DNA of 64,000 nucleotides, from NCBI RefSeq assembly GCF_963667555.1, contig NZ_OY763421.1, forward strand, positions 575,562 through 639,561, read 5' to 3'. A program made the translations under genes and the position numbers. Within the stretch, counting starts at the first letter, position 1. Each line of letters starts with the position of its first letter. This document shows positions 8,219 to 16,589 of this stretch, in pieces. Origin of the DNA: an uncultured Methanolobus sp. (lineage in GTDB: Archaea > Halobacteriota > Methanosarcinia > Methanosarcinales > Methanosarcinaceae). The notes under the pieces were generated by a model. That model was not told where the DNA came from and searched no databases. It saw only the letters and a program-made list of their open reading frames with translations.

Positions 8219-9300
8219 GCAACGAAACACGGATACCAACCGGAATTGCAGGTCTTGACAGAGTTATTGAAGGCGGTGTACGTGATAAGTCCACCCTTCT
8301 TGTCGTAGGTTCCAGTGGTACCGGAAAATCAACTTTTGCAATGCAGTATCTGAATTATGGACTTGAGCATGGAGAGAACGGTCTCTACATCAGTATGGAA
8401 GAGCCGCCTGAGCAGATCATGCGTGAAGCAAAGATGCTTGGATTTAACCTTGATAGATATTATGAAAAAGAATTATTCTTCTTCCATTCAAAGGGTAAGG
8501 ACTTCGTCAAACTTGTAGACGAACAACTCCCGGCCCTTGTGGAAGCCAATAAGAACTATGCTGTAAAGACACGTGTGATAATAGATCCTTTGACCCCTCT
8601 TATATGGGCAATACAGGATAAACAGGAGCAGCGTGAGATAATCACAAAACTGTTCTACACACTAAAACAGCTTGGTCCTGTTCTTATTACCACTGAAGAA
8701 CATGCAGCACCAGGTGAGACCATTGGTGAGGATGTGCTAATTCCAATTTACATGTCCGATGGTGCGGTGCACCTGACATACAGACCAATCGGCGGGGCCT
8801 TTAACAGGGCACTTGAGATCGTCAAGATGCGTGCAACAAGGCATGGTGAGGAAGTCTACCCCTACATCTTCGTTCGTGGTGTTGGTGTTGTTGTAAGGAC
8901 GACTCCGCTTATATCAGCCGAAGATGTGCACAAGTATGATGATGTCTTTGACAAGGCTATCAGGACAGCCGCTGATATTGGTGCCAGCGAGAGGATGCTT
9001 GAGCGTCTTGTATATGTCAAGGAGAACTGGTCATATCCGTTCTCTCCAAAAGAGACACTCCAGATATTCTTCGAATCCCAGGGTCTTAATGATGCAGTAA
9101 CAAAAGAAGAGCTTGAGAAAAGAAAACAATTGGAAGCAAGCTCTCCGCAGTCTCAGCTTGATATTGCTGAACTTTCAGGAGGAACTCTCCAGGTTGATGA
9201 TGATGTTGTAATGCCTGATCTTCAGGATGGTGCATCTGATTCCGATGAAGGTCTTATTGAAATAGACAGCCTGAATGAGCTGGAAGACCTTATCCAGTAA
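8215..9300 (+). CDS. KaiC-like RecA-superfamily ATPase
   Basis: A 361-residue single-domain KaiC/RadA-like ATPase. Visible motifs are Walker A GSSGTGKST near residues 32-40, the paired glutamates in SMEEPPEQI that serve catalysis in KaiC proteins, and Walker B RVIIDPLTPL near residue 123. The last 90 residues are acidic and Leu-rich, not part of the ATPase core, and may bind partners. KaiC-like ATPases have been proposed as signal-transduction hubs in archaea. It starts with ATG at 8215 after a strong GGAGG, overlapping the previous stop. It stands between an Sm-like and an LC7 gene in the same unit. Confidence 0.88.
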   Translation: MSNETRIPTGIAGLDRVIEGGVRDKSTLLVVGSSGTGKSTFAMQYLNYGLEHGENGLYISMEEPPEQIMREAKMLGFNLDRYYEKELFFFHSKGKDFVKLVDEQLPALVEANKNYAVKTRVIIDPLTPLIWAIQDKQEQREIITKLFYTLKQLGPVLITTEEHAAPGETIGEDVLIPIYMSDGAVHLTYRPIGGAFNRALEIVKMRATRHGEEVYPYIFVRGVGVVVRTTPLISAEDVHKYDDVFDKAIRTAADIGASERMLERLVYVKENWSYPFSPKETLQIFFESQGLNDAVTKEELEKRKQLEASSPQSQLDIAELSGGTLQVDDDVVMPDLQDGASDSDEGLIEIDSLNELEDLIQ

Positions 9301-9318
9301 GATACGAGGTGGATTGAC

Positions 9319-10089
9319 GTGTCAGTTAAAAAAACAAAGGATGACCTTGAGGATGTTTCCCTTTTGAAGTTTGCTCTGGTCGCACAGCTTAAAAGGACAC
9401 ACCAATCCAGTGATGTGGATGTACTTCTGTTTGCCGGTGCAGACGGAAGAATATATGCATCCTACATACCGGATAGTATTGGCCATAAGATATTTGAGCT
9501 GACAAATCTGATCAGCAGTAATCTGCTGCATGTGAGCCAGCAGCTTGCCATGGGACTTAAACAATCCGTGATCGAGTATGAGTTCGGTACGGTCATTTTC
9601 TCGTCCGTGGGACGCGGAGCTCTTTTGATCTCCCTGTTCACGGGAAAAGCAGATCTTGCGGCTAATATGGGTAAGATAGAGGTCGCTAAGGCTGTAATTC
9701 AACATGTTTTTGAGCAGCGCCCTATGACAAAGGAGCAACTGGCTACTTATCCTGAAGAAGTAGCTAAAGAATTGCGTATATTGGCGAAGATCGTGTTCGA
9801 TGAAATGTACACACAGTCTTCTGAGTACAAGAAGAATATGGAGATCCTTGCGGATATTAAGAAGAAGATCACAAGTGTCATGGGCAGGGGTGAGGTTGAG
9901 CAGGTGCTTGCCATGGCTTTCAATGAGATAGCCTCTTCACCGAAATGGATGACCGAAGACCTGTGGCCACTGCTTGTTGAAATGATCATCCGGGATCAGA
10001 TCCGTCCTCTACATGGTGATTATGTGGCGGATGTGTGCGAAGCTGAATGGATACCGGACATAAAACACAAACTAGAGTCCTTTGTGTGA
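9319..10089 (+). CDS. Roadblock/LC7-domain protein
   Basis: A 256-residue protein starting at GTG after GAGGTGG. Residues 15-130 show the Roadblock/LC7 pattern: a strand VDVLLFAGADGRIYAS, a long helix with LISSNLLHVSQQL, and strands VIEYEFGTVIFSSVG and ALLISLFTG. Such proteins regulate small GTPases or act as dimerisation platforms; many archaea and bacteria encode them beside a GTPase, but no GTPase is seen here. The C-terminal 120 residues are helical and of unknown function. Its place beside a KaiC-like ATPase suggests that it modulates or recruits that protein. Confidence 0.7.
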   Translation: MSVKKTKDDLEDVSLLKFALVAQLKRTHQSSDVDVLLFAGADGRIYASYIPDSIGHKIFELTNLISSNLLHVSQQLAMGLKQSVIEYEFGTVIFSSVGRGALLISLFTGKADLAANMGKIEVAKAVIQHVFEQRPMTKEQLATYPEEVAKELRILAKIVFDEMYTQSSEYKKNMEILADIKKKITSVMGRGEVEQVLAMAFNEIASSPKWMTEDLWPLLVEMIIRDQIRPLHGDYVADVCEAEWIPDIKHKLESFV

Positions 10090-10102
10090 TGGGTGAGTTG
10101 CT

Positions 10103-13100
10103 ATGGATGATGAAATATGCACACTGGAAAAATGTGATACTGAAACGATTGGTCGTGATGTTTCACAGAGCACCTCGCAGGATTATAGTATGAAGCGTGT
10201 AGAGCCTGACGAAAGTGAACAGGTTTCGGATGTTACGGGATCCATGGAAGATGCAGACTCTTATGTTGATGACATTACAGATGAAAAAATGAAACAGAGC
10301 GGTATCTCAGATACTGATATGGATGACAGCAGGGATATTATGGATGACAGTTCTGTGCATTCGGAAAGACCGTTGCCGTCAAATGCAAAATCCCTTGCAA
10401 AATCCCTTATAATTGTGGATGACAGATCACCCCTCCTGAAAAAGCAGGGGAAAAATATCAATGCTGCTTCAGGTATCAGGTCCAGTTCGCAAGATATGGA
10501 TCCTGAGCTTGTTAAAAGACTTCAGGATGCTGAAGCCCGCTATAATGAGCTGGAAACCCGTTTTTTCATGTTTGAAGAAAAGTTCAACGACATGCAGAAA
10601 AAGATGACGGATGAGCTTGACTCAAAAGGTGACAAGTTGTCAACTCTGGAAGCTGATGTTCATTCCAGGGCACATGATTCTGATCATAAGCGGCTGAAGC
10701 AGGATTTCGATATGTTTTCCAAGAGACTTCGGCGTGTTGTACAGGCTGAGGACTCTTTGAACGCAGAATCACTTGACCCCACAAAAGTCCCTCCGGATGT
10801 TCTGGAAATTACTTATGCAAAGACCCTGAACGACCTTTTTGGTGCTATGATAGCTATCTATGGCGACCGTGAATCTGCTGATATGGTGGAAAACGCAAGG
10901 GACCGCGTTCGTGAATTCAGTGCCGGTGTTGACTTTTTCAGGTTCGAGGACGAGGTTTTTGTAGTCAGAGGGCTTTCAGATGCCATTTCTTCCAAGATCG
11001 TTTCTGTTAAGCAGATACATGGCACCTATGTGGAATTGTTCAAAATGCTGTTCCAGCATGTTCCCAATTATAATTCCCAGGACTTCCGTTCTTTTGTTGA
11101 GACTGGCAGCCGGGAGTATACCATTGAAAAGGTGGTTTCTCATGAAAGGCATCTTGAAAAGGTCGTTTCCGACCTGAGTGAATACAAAGGTGAGCTTGGT
11201 AATCTTACTGAAAATGTAAGCTTTATAGCAGAGCTGCAGAATAACCAGCTTGAAGAGACTGCTTCCAATACTCAGCAGCTTGAAGAGATCAAGGAGCAGA
11301 TGAAAAGCATTGCAAAGGCTGTGAATCTGCACACCAAAGTGATAAGCAAGCTGAACCGCACACTTAAAGAGATGAGTTCTTCCGATAGTGTTACATCTCC
11401 TGCAGAACAAGGCAGTGAAATGGTTCCTGAAACATCAATTTCTGTGCAGGAAAGTGCTGGTGTTCAGGACATGACCAAACTTGAGGAGATGGTCACTTCA
11501 AAGGCAAGTAAAGCAGAGATCATGGCAATTGCCGGGGAGATCGAATCTTTCAAGGCTGTTGTGGGTGGAATGTTCAGTTCCCTTCAAGAGCAGCTCCATA
11601 TACATATTCCCGGCTATGAGGAATCCCTGAGCTATATTCATCCGGAGACACTTGCACAGGATGGCGAAATTCCTTTGCAGGATTATGCGGATGAAATTAC
11701 TTTCCCTGAAGGATCAGCCGATATCAGCACTCAGGCAGCTCAGGTACAGCGGGAAGAGTTCCTGTCAGAACCTGTGGAGGCTGCTAATGAGCCTGATCAG
11801 ATATTTGCAGACGGATCGCTTATGCAGGCTGAAACAACTGAGTTCGCACCTGAGCCGCTAGGTCTTGAAGACTTTGCTCCGGATGCAGAGAATATTGTTC
11901 CAGATGCTGAAAGCATGCCTTTAGATAATGAGTCAGTTCAAGAAGCTCCTTTAGAGTTCACTCCCGAGGAAGCTCCTCTTGACCTTGAATCATTGGATCT
12001 TAGTCCTGATGACGTTCCAGTTGGTTTTGACTCTCCAGAAATTGCTCCTGAAGAAGTTCCTCTTGACCTCGAATCATTAGATCTTAGTCCTGATGAAGTT
12101 CCAGTTGGTTTTGATTCTCCTGAAGACTCTTCTGAAGAAGTTCCTCTTGACCTCGAATCATTGGATATTAGTCCTGATGACGCTCCAGTTGGCTTTGAAT
12201 CTCCGGAATTTGTTCCTGAAGAAGTTCCTCTTGATCCTGAATCATTGGATCTTAGTCCCGATGACGTTCCAGTTGGTTTTGATTCTCCTGAAGTTGTTCC
12301 TGAAGAAGTTCCCCTTGACCTTGAGTCTTTAGATCTTAGCCCAGCTGATGAACCGGTTGGCTTTGATTCTCCCGAAGTTGTTCCTGAAGAAGTTCCCCTT
12401 GATCTTGAGTCTTTGGATCTTAGCCCAGCTGATGAACCGGTTGGTTTTGACTCTCCCGAAGTTTCTCCTGAAGAAGTTCCCCTTGATCTTGAGTCTTTAG
12501 ATCTGAGTCCAGCTGATGAACCGGTTGGTTTTGATTCTCCCGAAGTTGTTCCTGAAGAAGTTCCCCTTGATCTTGAGTCTTTGGATCTTAGCCCAGCTGA
12601 TGAACCGGTTGGCTTTGATTCTCCCGAAGTTGTTCCTGAAGAAGTTCCCCTTGACTTTGAGTCTTTAGATCTTAGTCCCGATGAAGTTCCAGTTGACTTT
12701 GAATCTCCCGAAGTTGCTCCTGAAGAGGTTCCCCTTGACCTTGAGTCTTTGGATCTTAGTCTCGATGAAGTTCCAGCTGGTTTTGACTCTCCGGAATTTG
12801 TTCCTGAAGAGGTTCCGCTTGACCTTGAGTCATTGGACCTCAGTCCTGAAAATGTATCAGCAGAGCCAATGGAATTGAACTTATCTGAAGCTGAAATACT
12901 TACACAGGAGCCTGCTGAGCAGCCACGGCCTATTCGGTTAAAAGACATGCCCATAGAGGAAGTGATAATGGGACAGCTTTCAATTGCAGGTTCAGCAACC
13001 CTGAAGCAGCTTGAGAAGCAGATAACAGCAAGTGGTTATCCTATTGACTTTGAAAAGCTCTCTCTTGTAATGGGTTATCTGGAACAGGAAAAGATGGTTG

Positions 13101-13159
13101 ATACTATCAAGAAAGGAAGATACACGTTCTATTCGGTCGCAGGCACAATGAATGTTTGA
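10103..13159 (+). CDS. Large coiled-coil scaffold protein with acidic repeats and winged helix
   Basis: A 1018-residue protein not assignable to a known family. The order is: an acidic low-complexity N-terminus (1-120); a coiled coil (about 135-205); a globular helical domain (about 225-345); a second helical/coiled-coil stretch (345-440); an acidic linker; eleven tandem 28-residue repeats (about 621-920) of the type PEEVPLDLESLDLSP; and a C-terminal winged-helix domain (about 950-1015, QLSIAGSATLKQLEK ... YTFYSV). No signal peptide or membrane span is seen. It sits 13 bases after the LC7 gene and 16 before a GNAT gene. The layout suggests a cytoplasmic scaffold offering many equal docking sites. 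An ArlCDE-like role was considered, but its signature was not found. Confidence 0.75.
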   Translation: MDDEICTLEKCDTETIGRDVSQSTSQDYSMKRVEPDESEQVSDVTGSMEDADSYVDDITDEKMKQSGISDTDMDDSRDIMDDSSVHSERPLPSNAKSLAKSLIIVDDRSPLLKKQGKNINAASGIRSSSQDMDPELVKRLQDAEARYNELETRFFMFEEKFNDMQKKMTDELDSKGDKLSTLEADVHSRAHDSDHKRLKQDFDMFSKRLRRVVQAEDSLNAESLDPTKVPPDVLEITYAKTLNDLFGAMIAIYGDRESADMVENARDRVREFSAGVDFFRFEDEVFVVRGLSDAISSKIVSVKQIHGTYVELFKMLFQHVPNYNSQDFRSFVETGSREYTIEKVVSHERHLEKVVSDLSEYKGELGNLTENVSFIAELQNNQLEETASNTQQLEEIKEQMKSIAKAVNLHTKVISKLNRTLKEMSSSDSVTSPAEQGSEMVPETSISVQESAGVQDMTKLEEMVTSKASKAEIMAIAGEIESFKAVVGGMFSSLQEQLHIHIPGYEESLSYIHPETLAQDGEIPLQDYADEITFPEGSADISTQAAQVQREEFLSEPVEAANEPDQIFADGSLMQAETTEFAPEPLGLEDFAPDAENIVPDAESMPLDNESVQEAPLEFTPEEAPLDLESLDLSPDDVPVGFDSPEIAPEEVPLDLESLDLSPDEVPVGFDSPEDSSEEVPLDLESLDISPDDAPVGFESPEFVPEEVPLDPESLDLSPDDVPVGFDSPEVVPEEVPLDLESLDLSPADEPVGFDSPEVVPEEVPLDLESLDLSPADEPVGFDSPEVSPEEVPLDLESLDLSPADEPVGFDSPEVVPEEVPLDLESLDLSPADEPVGFDSPEVVPEEVPLDFESLDLSPDEVPVDFESPEVAPEEVPLDLESLDLSLDEVPAGFDSPEFVPEEVPLDLESLDLSPENVSAEPMELNLSEAEILTQEPAEQPRPIRLKDMPIEEVIMGQLSIAGSATLKQLEKQITASGYPIDFEKLSLVMGYLEQEKMVDTIKKGRYTFYSVAGTMNV
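11963..12860 (+). repeat. Eleven in-frame 84-bp tandem repeats
   Basis: Within the scaffold gene, units start every 84 bases (11963, 12047 ... 12803), each coding 28 residues with core PLDLESLDLSP followed by PVGFDSPE. Units 5-8 are almost identical in DNA and protein; outer units have drifted. The exact spacing without indels shows expansion by unequal crossing-over or slippage in whole units. Net charge is strongly acidic. Confidence 0.95.
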
Positions 13160-13175
13160 GATCAGATGATCAAAA

Positions 13176-13940
13176 ATGTCAATTGAAGGAATGAATATAC
13201 TACACGTAGCAGGAAATATCAGCTATGGTGTACTTGAAGCAGGCTCATCTGTGGATCAGCTTGACATAGATATTGGAAATGCTTCCAATATTGGTTTCAA
13301 TTACTTCCATAACAAGTTCGGGATGCCCTATGATTTCCTGCTTAAAAGCTCTCTAAGTTCCGGACATTCTTTATTTGTTGCTGTTCAGGACAGCAATAAG
13401 CTACTTGGTTTTGCAAGGTTTGAACAGATATCCGAGGAAACAGAAAAAACCTATCGCGGCAAGACTAATGTAGTTCATCATTCAATTCACTTGCTTAGAA
13501 GTATCGAGATCCATCCGGCTCATCGGCATGTTGGTATAGGTCGTCTGCTCTTTGCCATTTCTGTGAACCACCTGAAGACCAATGTGATAACAATGCCTGA
13601 TAATTCAGGAGCAGCACGCTTCTTTAAAGATAAACTGGGCTTTTCAGCCCTGAACCCTAAAAGCAGTGGTCTCTCATCCAGATATAAAGGCTACCTTATG
13701 CTTCCGTATCCGCGGGCCAGAAGCATGCTGAAGATCATGGCAGGGGATTATCCGCGAATGGTGATGCCTGAGCTGATAGGCAGTTACGAGGCACTTAAGT
13801 TCAGATGTAATATGGGAAAGAAAGTCACTTCTAAGGATATCAGTGATTTTGTGGTATTATTTGAAAGTTCAAGAGAGCTACTGGATAGTAAACTGGAAAG
13901 CGAGATGAACTCTTTTATCAGGGGATTTGACTTAAAATAA
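13176..13940 (+). CDS. GNAT-family acetyltransferase
   Basis: A 254-residue protein. The GNAT core covers about residues 20-175, with LFVAVQDSNKLLGFARF as strands, IEIHPAHRHVGIGR as the acetyl-CoA loop (R-x-x-G-x-G) and AARFFKDKLGFSAL as the final helix and strand. It resembles the GNAT protein at 5197 in overall layout but lacks the zinc ribbon; instead the last 70 residues form a helical extension. It is 16 bases after the scaffold gene and 18 before the next one, so it is part of the same unit. Substrate unknown; N-epsilon-lysine acetylation of a partner is a testable idea. Confidence 0.8.
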   Translation: MSIEGMNILHVAGNISYGVLEAGSSVDQLDIDIGNASNIGFNYFHNKFGMPYDFLLKSSLSSGHSLFVAVQDSNKLLGFARFEQISEETEKTYRGKTNVVHHSIHLLRSIEIHPAHRHVGIGRLLFAISVNHLKTNVITMPDNSGAARFFKDKLGFSALNPKSSGLSSRYKGYLMLPYPRARSMLKIMAGDYPRMVMPELIGSYEALKFRCNMGKKVTSKDISDFVVLFESSRELLDSKLESEMNSFIRGFDLK

Positions 13941-13958
13941 TTAGATTCAGGTGATATT

Positions 13959-14540
13959 TTGGCAAATTTAGATGTCCAGCGTTTGCGTAAGAATTTATTG
14001 AAATATTACGGAAAGTTTAACGTATTACCGTCCAATACTTATGAATTATCCTCGAATATGGATGGCAGTAACTGTGCAGCTATAATCGATGATATTACCA
14101 GTTATCTTTTAAAACCGGCTGAGAGGAACATCAGGCTGGAACTATCCCAGATATTCAAGGACTCTGAGAACCCGGAGATCCCATATTTTGAAGTTGTCAT
14201 GGACATCATGCAGTTCATGAATGAATTCGTGGGCGATCCTCATACTGTGGAACTCATCTTTGCCAGAGTCAATAATGATGTTGCAAGGAAAAAGCTTGAG
14301 GTTGAAGATAAGCTGTATTATTCAAATGAGGAATGGACACCTGCAATTGCAGACTCGGCAATGCAAAAACTAAGGGATGTGGGTACCGAGAGGGATTATC
14401 AGTTAATGGTTGACCAGCTTACAGATGTGCTTTCACATTTCACCAGTGACGAAGGTATTAAAACCGTGCGCATGAGGCTTAACAATATTATCAAGAACCA
14501 TTGTAAGCGTGAACTGAACGATCTTACCATCCATCTGTGA
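13959..14540 (+). CDS. Hypothetical helical protein
   Basis: A 193-residue soluble, mostly helical protein without a recognised domain. Start is TTG at 13959, correctly spaced from AGGTGAT, in frame with no better ATG. It has alternating charged and hydrophobic residues throughout, no cysteine cluster and no membrane span. It is the last gene of the CheF-V4R-KaiC-LC7 unit; the next gene is on the opposite strand and convergent. Confidence 0.65.
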   Translation: MANLDVQRLRKNLLKYYGKFNVLPSNTYELSSNMDGSNCAAIIDDITSYLLKPAERNIRLELSQIFKDSENPEIPYFEVVMDIMQFMNEFVGDPHTVELIFARVNNDVARKKLEVEDKLYYSNEEWTPAIADSAMQKLRDVGTERDYQLMVDQLTDVLSHFTSDEGIKTVRMRLNNIIKNHCKRELNDLTIHL

Positions 14541-14573
14541 AAACTGCATTTCTGCTGTTGTTCTTTGCAGGAA

Positions 14574-15251
14574 TTAAAAAATAATTCCATCCTTTGTTAT
14601 ACTGAACTTATGCTTTCCTGCGATGAAATCGCTTCCTCTTTCTTTGATAATCTCAAGGAAACGGTTACAACTCTCACCATCATCAATTGTACCGAGTGTT
14701 ATCACTGTGTCAAAGATGTATGACCATTGGCTTGAATTGATGTTTGGAGCAGGGATCTCGCCTGTGGCCATCAGGAGAATGTCATTCTCGTCAAATTCCT
14801 GGAACAGATTTTGTACAAAGGCACGAAGTTCTGATCTGTGGAATGGACGTTCATCAAAGGTACTTTCAATATCTTCCAGGACATTCATTGTATCAATTAC
14901 GACCCTGGAAGGTTTGTCTTTCAGTATATTTTCGTTGATGTATTCAAAGATGGCAAAATCACCTTTTGCTACAACATCAGAACTTATCGAGAAGATCTTC
15001 AGTTTGTCTCCTACAAGCTTTTCATTATAGAATGAGAATGAGGACATAGCTCTGATTATCTTTTCCTCTGACTCTGACAATAGTGAGACATAAGCACACT
15101 TTTCTCCTTTTCCGGCAGCATTGAAAAGTGATTGCATGCAGAGATTGGTCTTTCCTGTTCCACAAGAACCCGCAACCAGAATGGATGATGGTTTAATTAG
15201 TCCCCCGTATAGAAAATCATCCAGCTTTGTGATATATGATGGGCTTCTCAT
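14574..15251 (-). CDS. KaiC-like ATPase, short form
   Basis: About 225 residues forming one RecA/KaiC-type domain: Walker A AGSCGTGKTN near residue 30, YVSLLSESEEKI where KaiC has its catalytic acidic pair, and Walker B RVVIDTMNVL near residue 118. It lacks the long acidic tail of the KaiC-like protein at 8215. ATG 15251 is chosen; a GTG at 15260 is also possible because box A (TATTTTATAA near 15281-15290) would place transcription near 15260, giving a leaderless or nearly leaderless message. It converges on the eight-gene unit and diverges from the winged-helix gene at 15411. Confidence 0.8.
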   Translation of the reverse strand: MRSPSYITKLDDFLYGGLIKPSSILVAGSCGTGKTNLCMQSLFNAAGKGEKCAYVSLLSESEEKIIRAMSSFSFYNEKLVGDKLKIFSISSDVVAKGDFAIFEYINENILKDKPSRVVIDTMNVLEDIESTFDERPFHRSELRAFVQNLFQEFDENDILLMATGEIPAPNINSSQWSYIFDTVITLGTIDDGESCNRFLEIIKERGSDFIAGKHKFSITKDGIIF

Positions 15252-15410
15252 TTCGTCCACTTATTTTATTTAGGTGTTGATATTTTATAAGGTTGTCGTA
15301 ATTTTAAAAAGATTAATGTTCAAATCTCATTTAATATCAAATGTATTTAAGCAAGCTTATATATAATCAGCCCTATTAAATTGGATATTACAAGCAAATA
15401 ATTCTCCTTC

Positions 15411-15830
15411 ATGTTGATTATCATGTCCGACCTTCATAACAACAACGGTATTTTGGAATATCTTAATGATATAAACGAGCGTTTGAAGTTACTGGAATTA
15501 CGCATAGCAGATCTTGAATCACGTAATTCTCCGGCGATCAATGATAAAATGGCTGTTTTTCTGACAGTTCCGGATTCTATCCGTAAGTCATTGTTCGCGG
15601 TGTCAAAATTAACTTCATGCACAGCAGATGAAGTGAGCGATATTACAGGAAGACATCGCTCTATAGAGAACAAATACCTTAATGAGCTTTACAGGGCTGG
15701 GTGGCTGGAAAGAGATAGGAAAGGTAAAAAGATATATTATTCCCTGAGCAAGAAAGTTGATAATAAGAACAATGAATATTGGTCCGCAGTGGAAGAGGTT
15801 GAGAACAAACTTGACCAGTTACTTGGGTGA
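15411..15830 (+). CDS. Small winged-helix protein with N-terminal coiled coil
   Basis: A 139-residue protein (or 135 from ATG 15423). Residues 10-35 form a short coiled coil (LNDINERLKLLELRIADLE), and residues 65-115 a winged-helix domain with recognition-helix segment SIENKYLNELYRAG and wing KGKKIYYSLS. It is a likely DNA-binding regulator. Its stop overlaps the start region of a ParA/MinD-type ATPase gene, so the two are probably co-translated and may form a positioning or regulatory pair. A box A-like TTATATAT lies near 15358. Confidence 0.7.
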   Translation: MLIIMSDLHNNNGILEYLNDINERLKLLELRIADLESRNSPAINDKMAVFLTVPDSIRKSLFAVSKLTSCTADEVSDITGRHRSIENKYLNELYRAGWLERDRKGKKIYYSLSKKVDNKNNEYWSAVEEVENKLDQLLG

Positions 15831-15835
15831 GTACA

Positions 15836-16561
15836 ATGCTTTTGAGTTTTCATTCATATAAGGGTGGTACTGGCAAAACGACATTTGTCGGAAATCTGGG
15901 GGTCATGCTCTCTCAAAAGGGAAACAAAGTGTGCATAATAGATACTGATGTTAATGGTCCGGGTCTGCATTCTTTGTTTGATATAAGGTATGATATGACA
16001 CTCATCGATTATCTGCAGGGCGTTTGCAGTGCTGAAGATGTTGTTTACCAATACGGGGATTCCAATGTTTATGTAGTTCCTTCCAAAGCATGTGAAGAGG
16101 ATATCTCTGCAATGTTCAACACTCCTGGTGAAGCAAGGGACAAATTGCTGAGTCTGGTAAAGAAGCTTGAGGAAAAGCTGGATATCGATCATTTCCTCTT
16201 TGACTGCAGTCCGGGTATCAACAAGTCAAGTCTTTTAACTATGAATATAGTTGATAAGGCAGTGATCGTTTCAACCATTGATATTCAGGATATCAGGGGA
16301 ACCTATGTTTTGTCCAGCATGTCTGCAAAACTGGAAACCCATGCAGCTCTTCTGTTTAACAGGATACCTGCTGATAAAAGGGATGATATTATGTCCATTG
16401 TCTCTGATTTCAGCAATAAGCTTGGTACAGAGCTTTTAGGACTCATTACATATGATGACTATGTTGCAAGATCATGGTCAAGAAAGATAGCAATGCAGGA
16501 TGATCCGCAGTGTGAGTATTGCAGTGAGTTAAAAAAGATAGCCGAAAAGCTTGTAAATTAG
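15836..16561 (+). CDS. ParA/MinD-family ATPase
   Basis: About 241 residues. The deviant Walker A motif YKGGTGKTTFVGNLG near residues 9-17, switch I IDTDVNGPG and Walker B FLFDCSPGINKSS are those of ParA/MinD/Mrp-like ATPases. The start is ATG 15836, five bases after GGTGA; an in-frame GTG at 15827 is less likely. These ATPases position cargo or partners in the cell by ATP-dependent dimerisation. With the neighbouring winged-helix protein it could localise the signalling complex or act on DNA. The gene ends with TAG, which here seems a true stop because the length fits the family and further stops follow closely. Confidence 0.85.
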   Translation: MLLSFHSYKGGTGKTTFVGNLGVMLSQKGNKVCIIDTDVNGPGLHSLFDIRYDMTLIDYLQGVCSAEDVVYQYGDSNVYVVPSKACEEDISAMFNTPGEARDKLLSLVKKLEEKLDIDHFLFDCSPGINKSSLLTMNIVDKAVIVSTIDIQDIRGTYVLSSMSAKLETHAALLFNRIPADKRDDIMSIVSDFSNKLGTELLGLITYDDYVARSWSRKIAMQDDPQCEYCSELKKIAEKLVN

Positions 16562-16589
16562 ATTATTAAATTATCAGGATAGGAGATTT

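Noticed and set aside
11938..12954. A 338-codon minus-strand reading frame rich in Ser, Gly and Thr
   Set aside because: It is the antisense of the 84-bp repeats; the periodicity keeps it open. It has no ribosome site, and the plus-strand gene has a clear domain structure.
10103..13159. ArlCDE (FlaCE) identity for the large coiled-coil protein
   Set aside because: Coiled coils and proximity to an archaellin fit, but the conserved ArlD/E domain pattern was not found.
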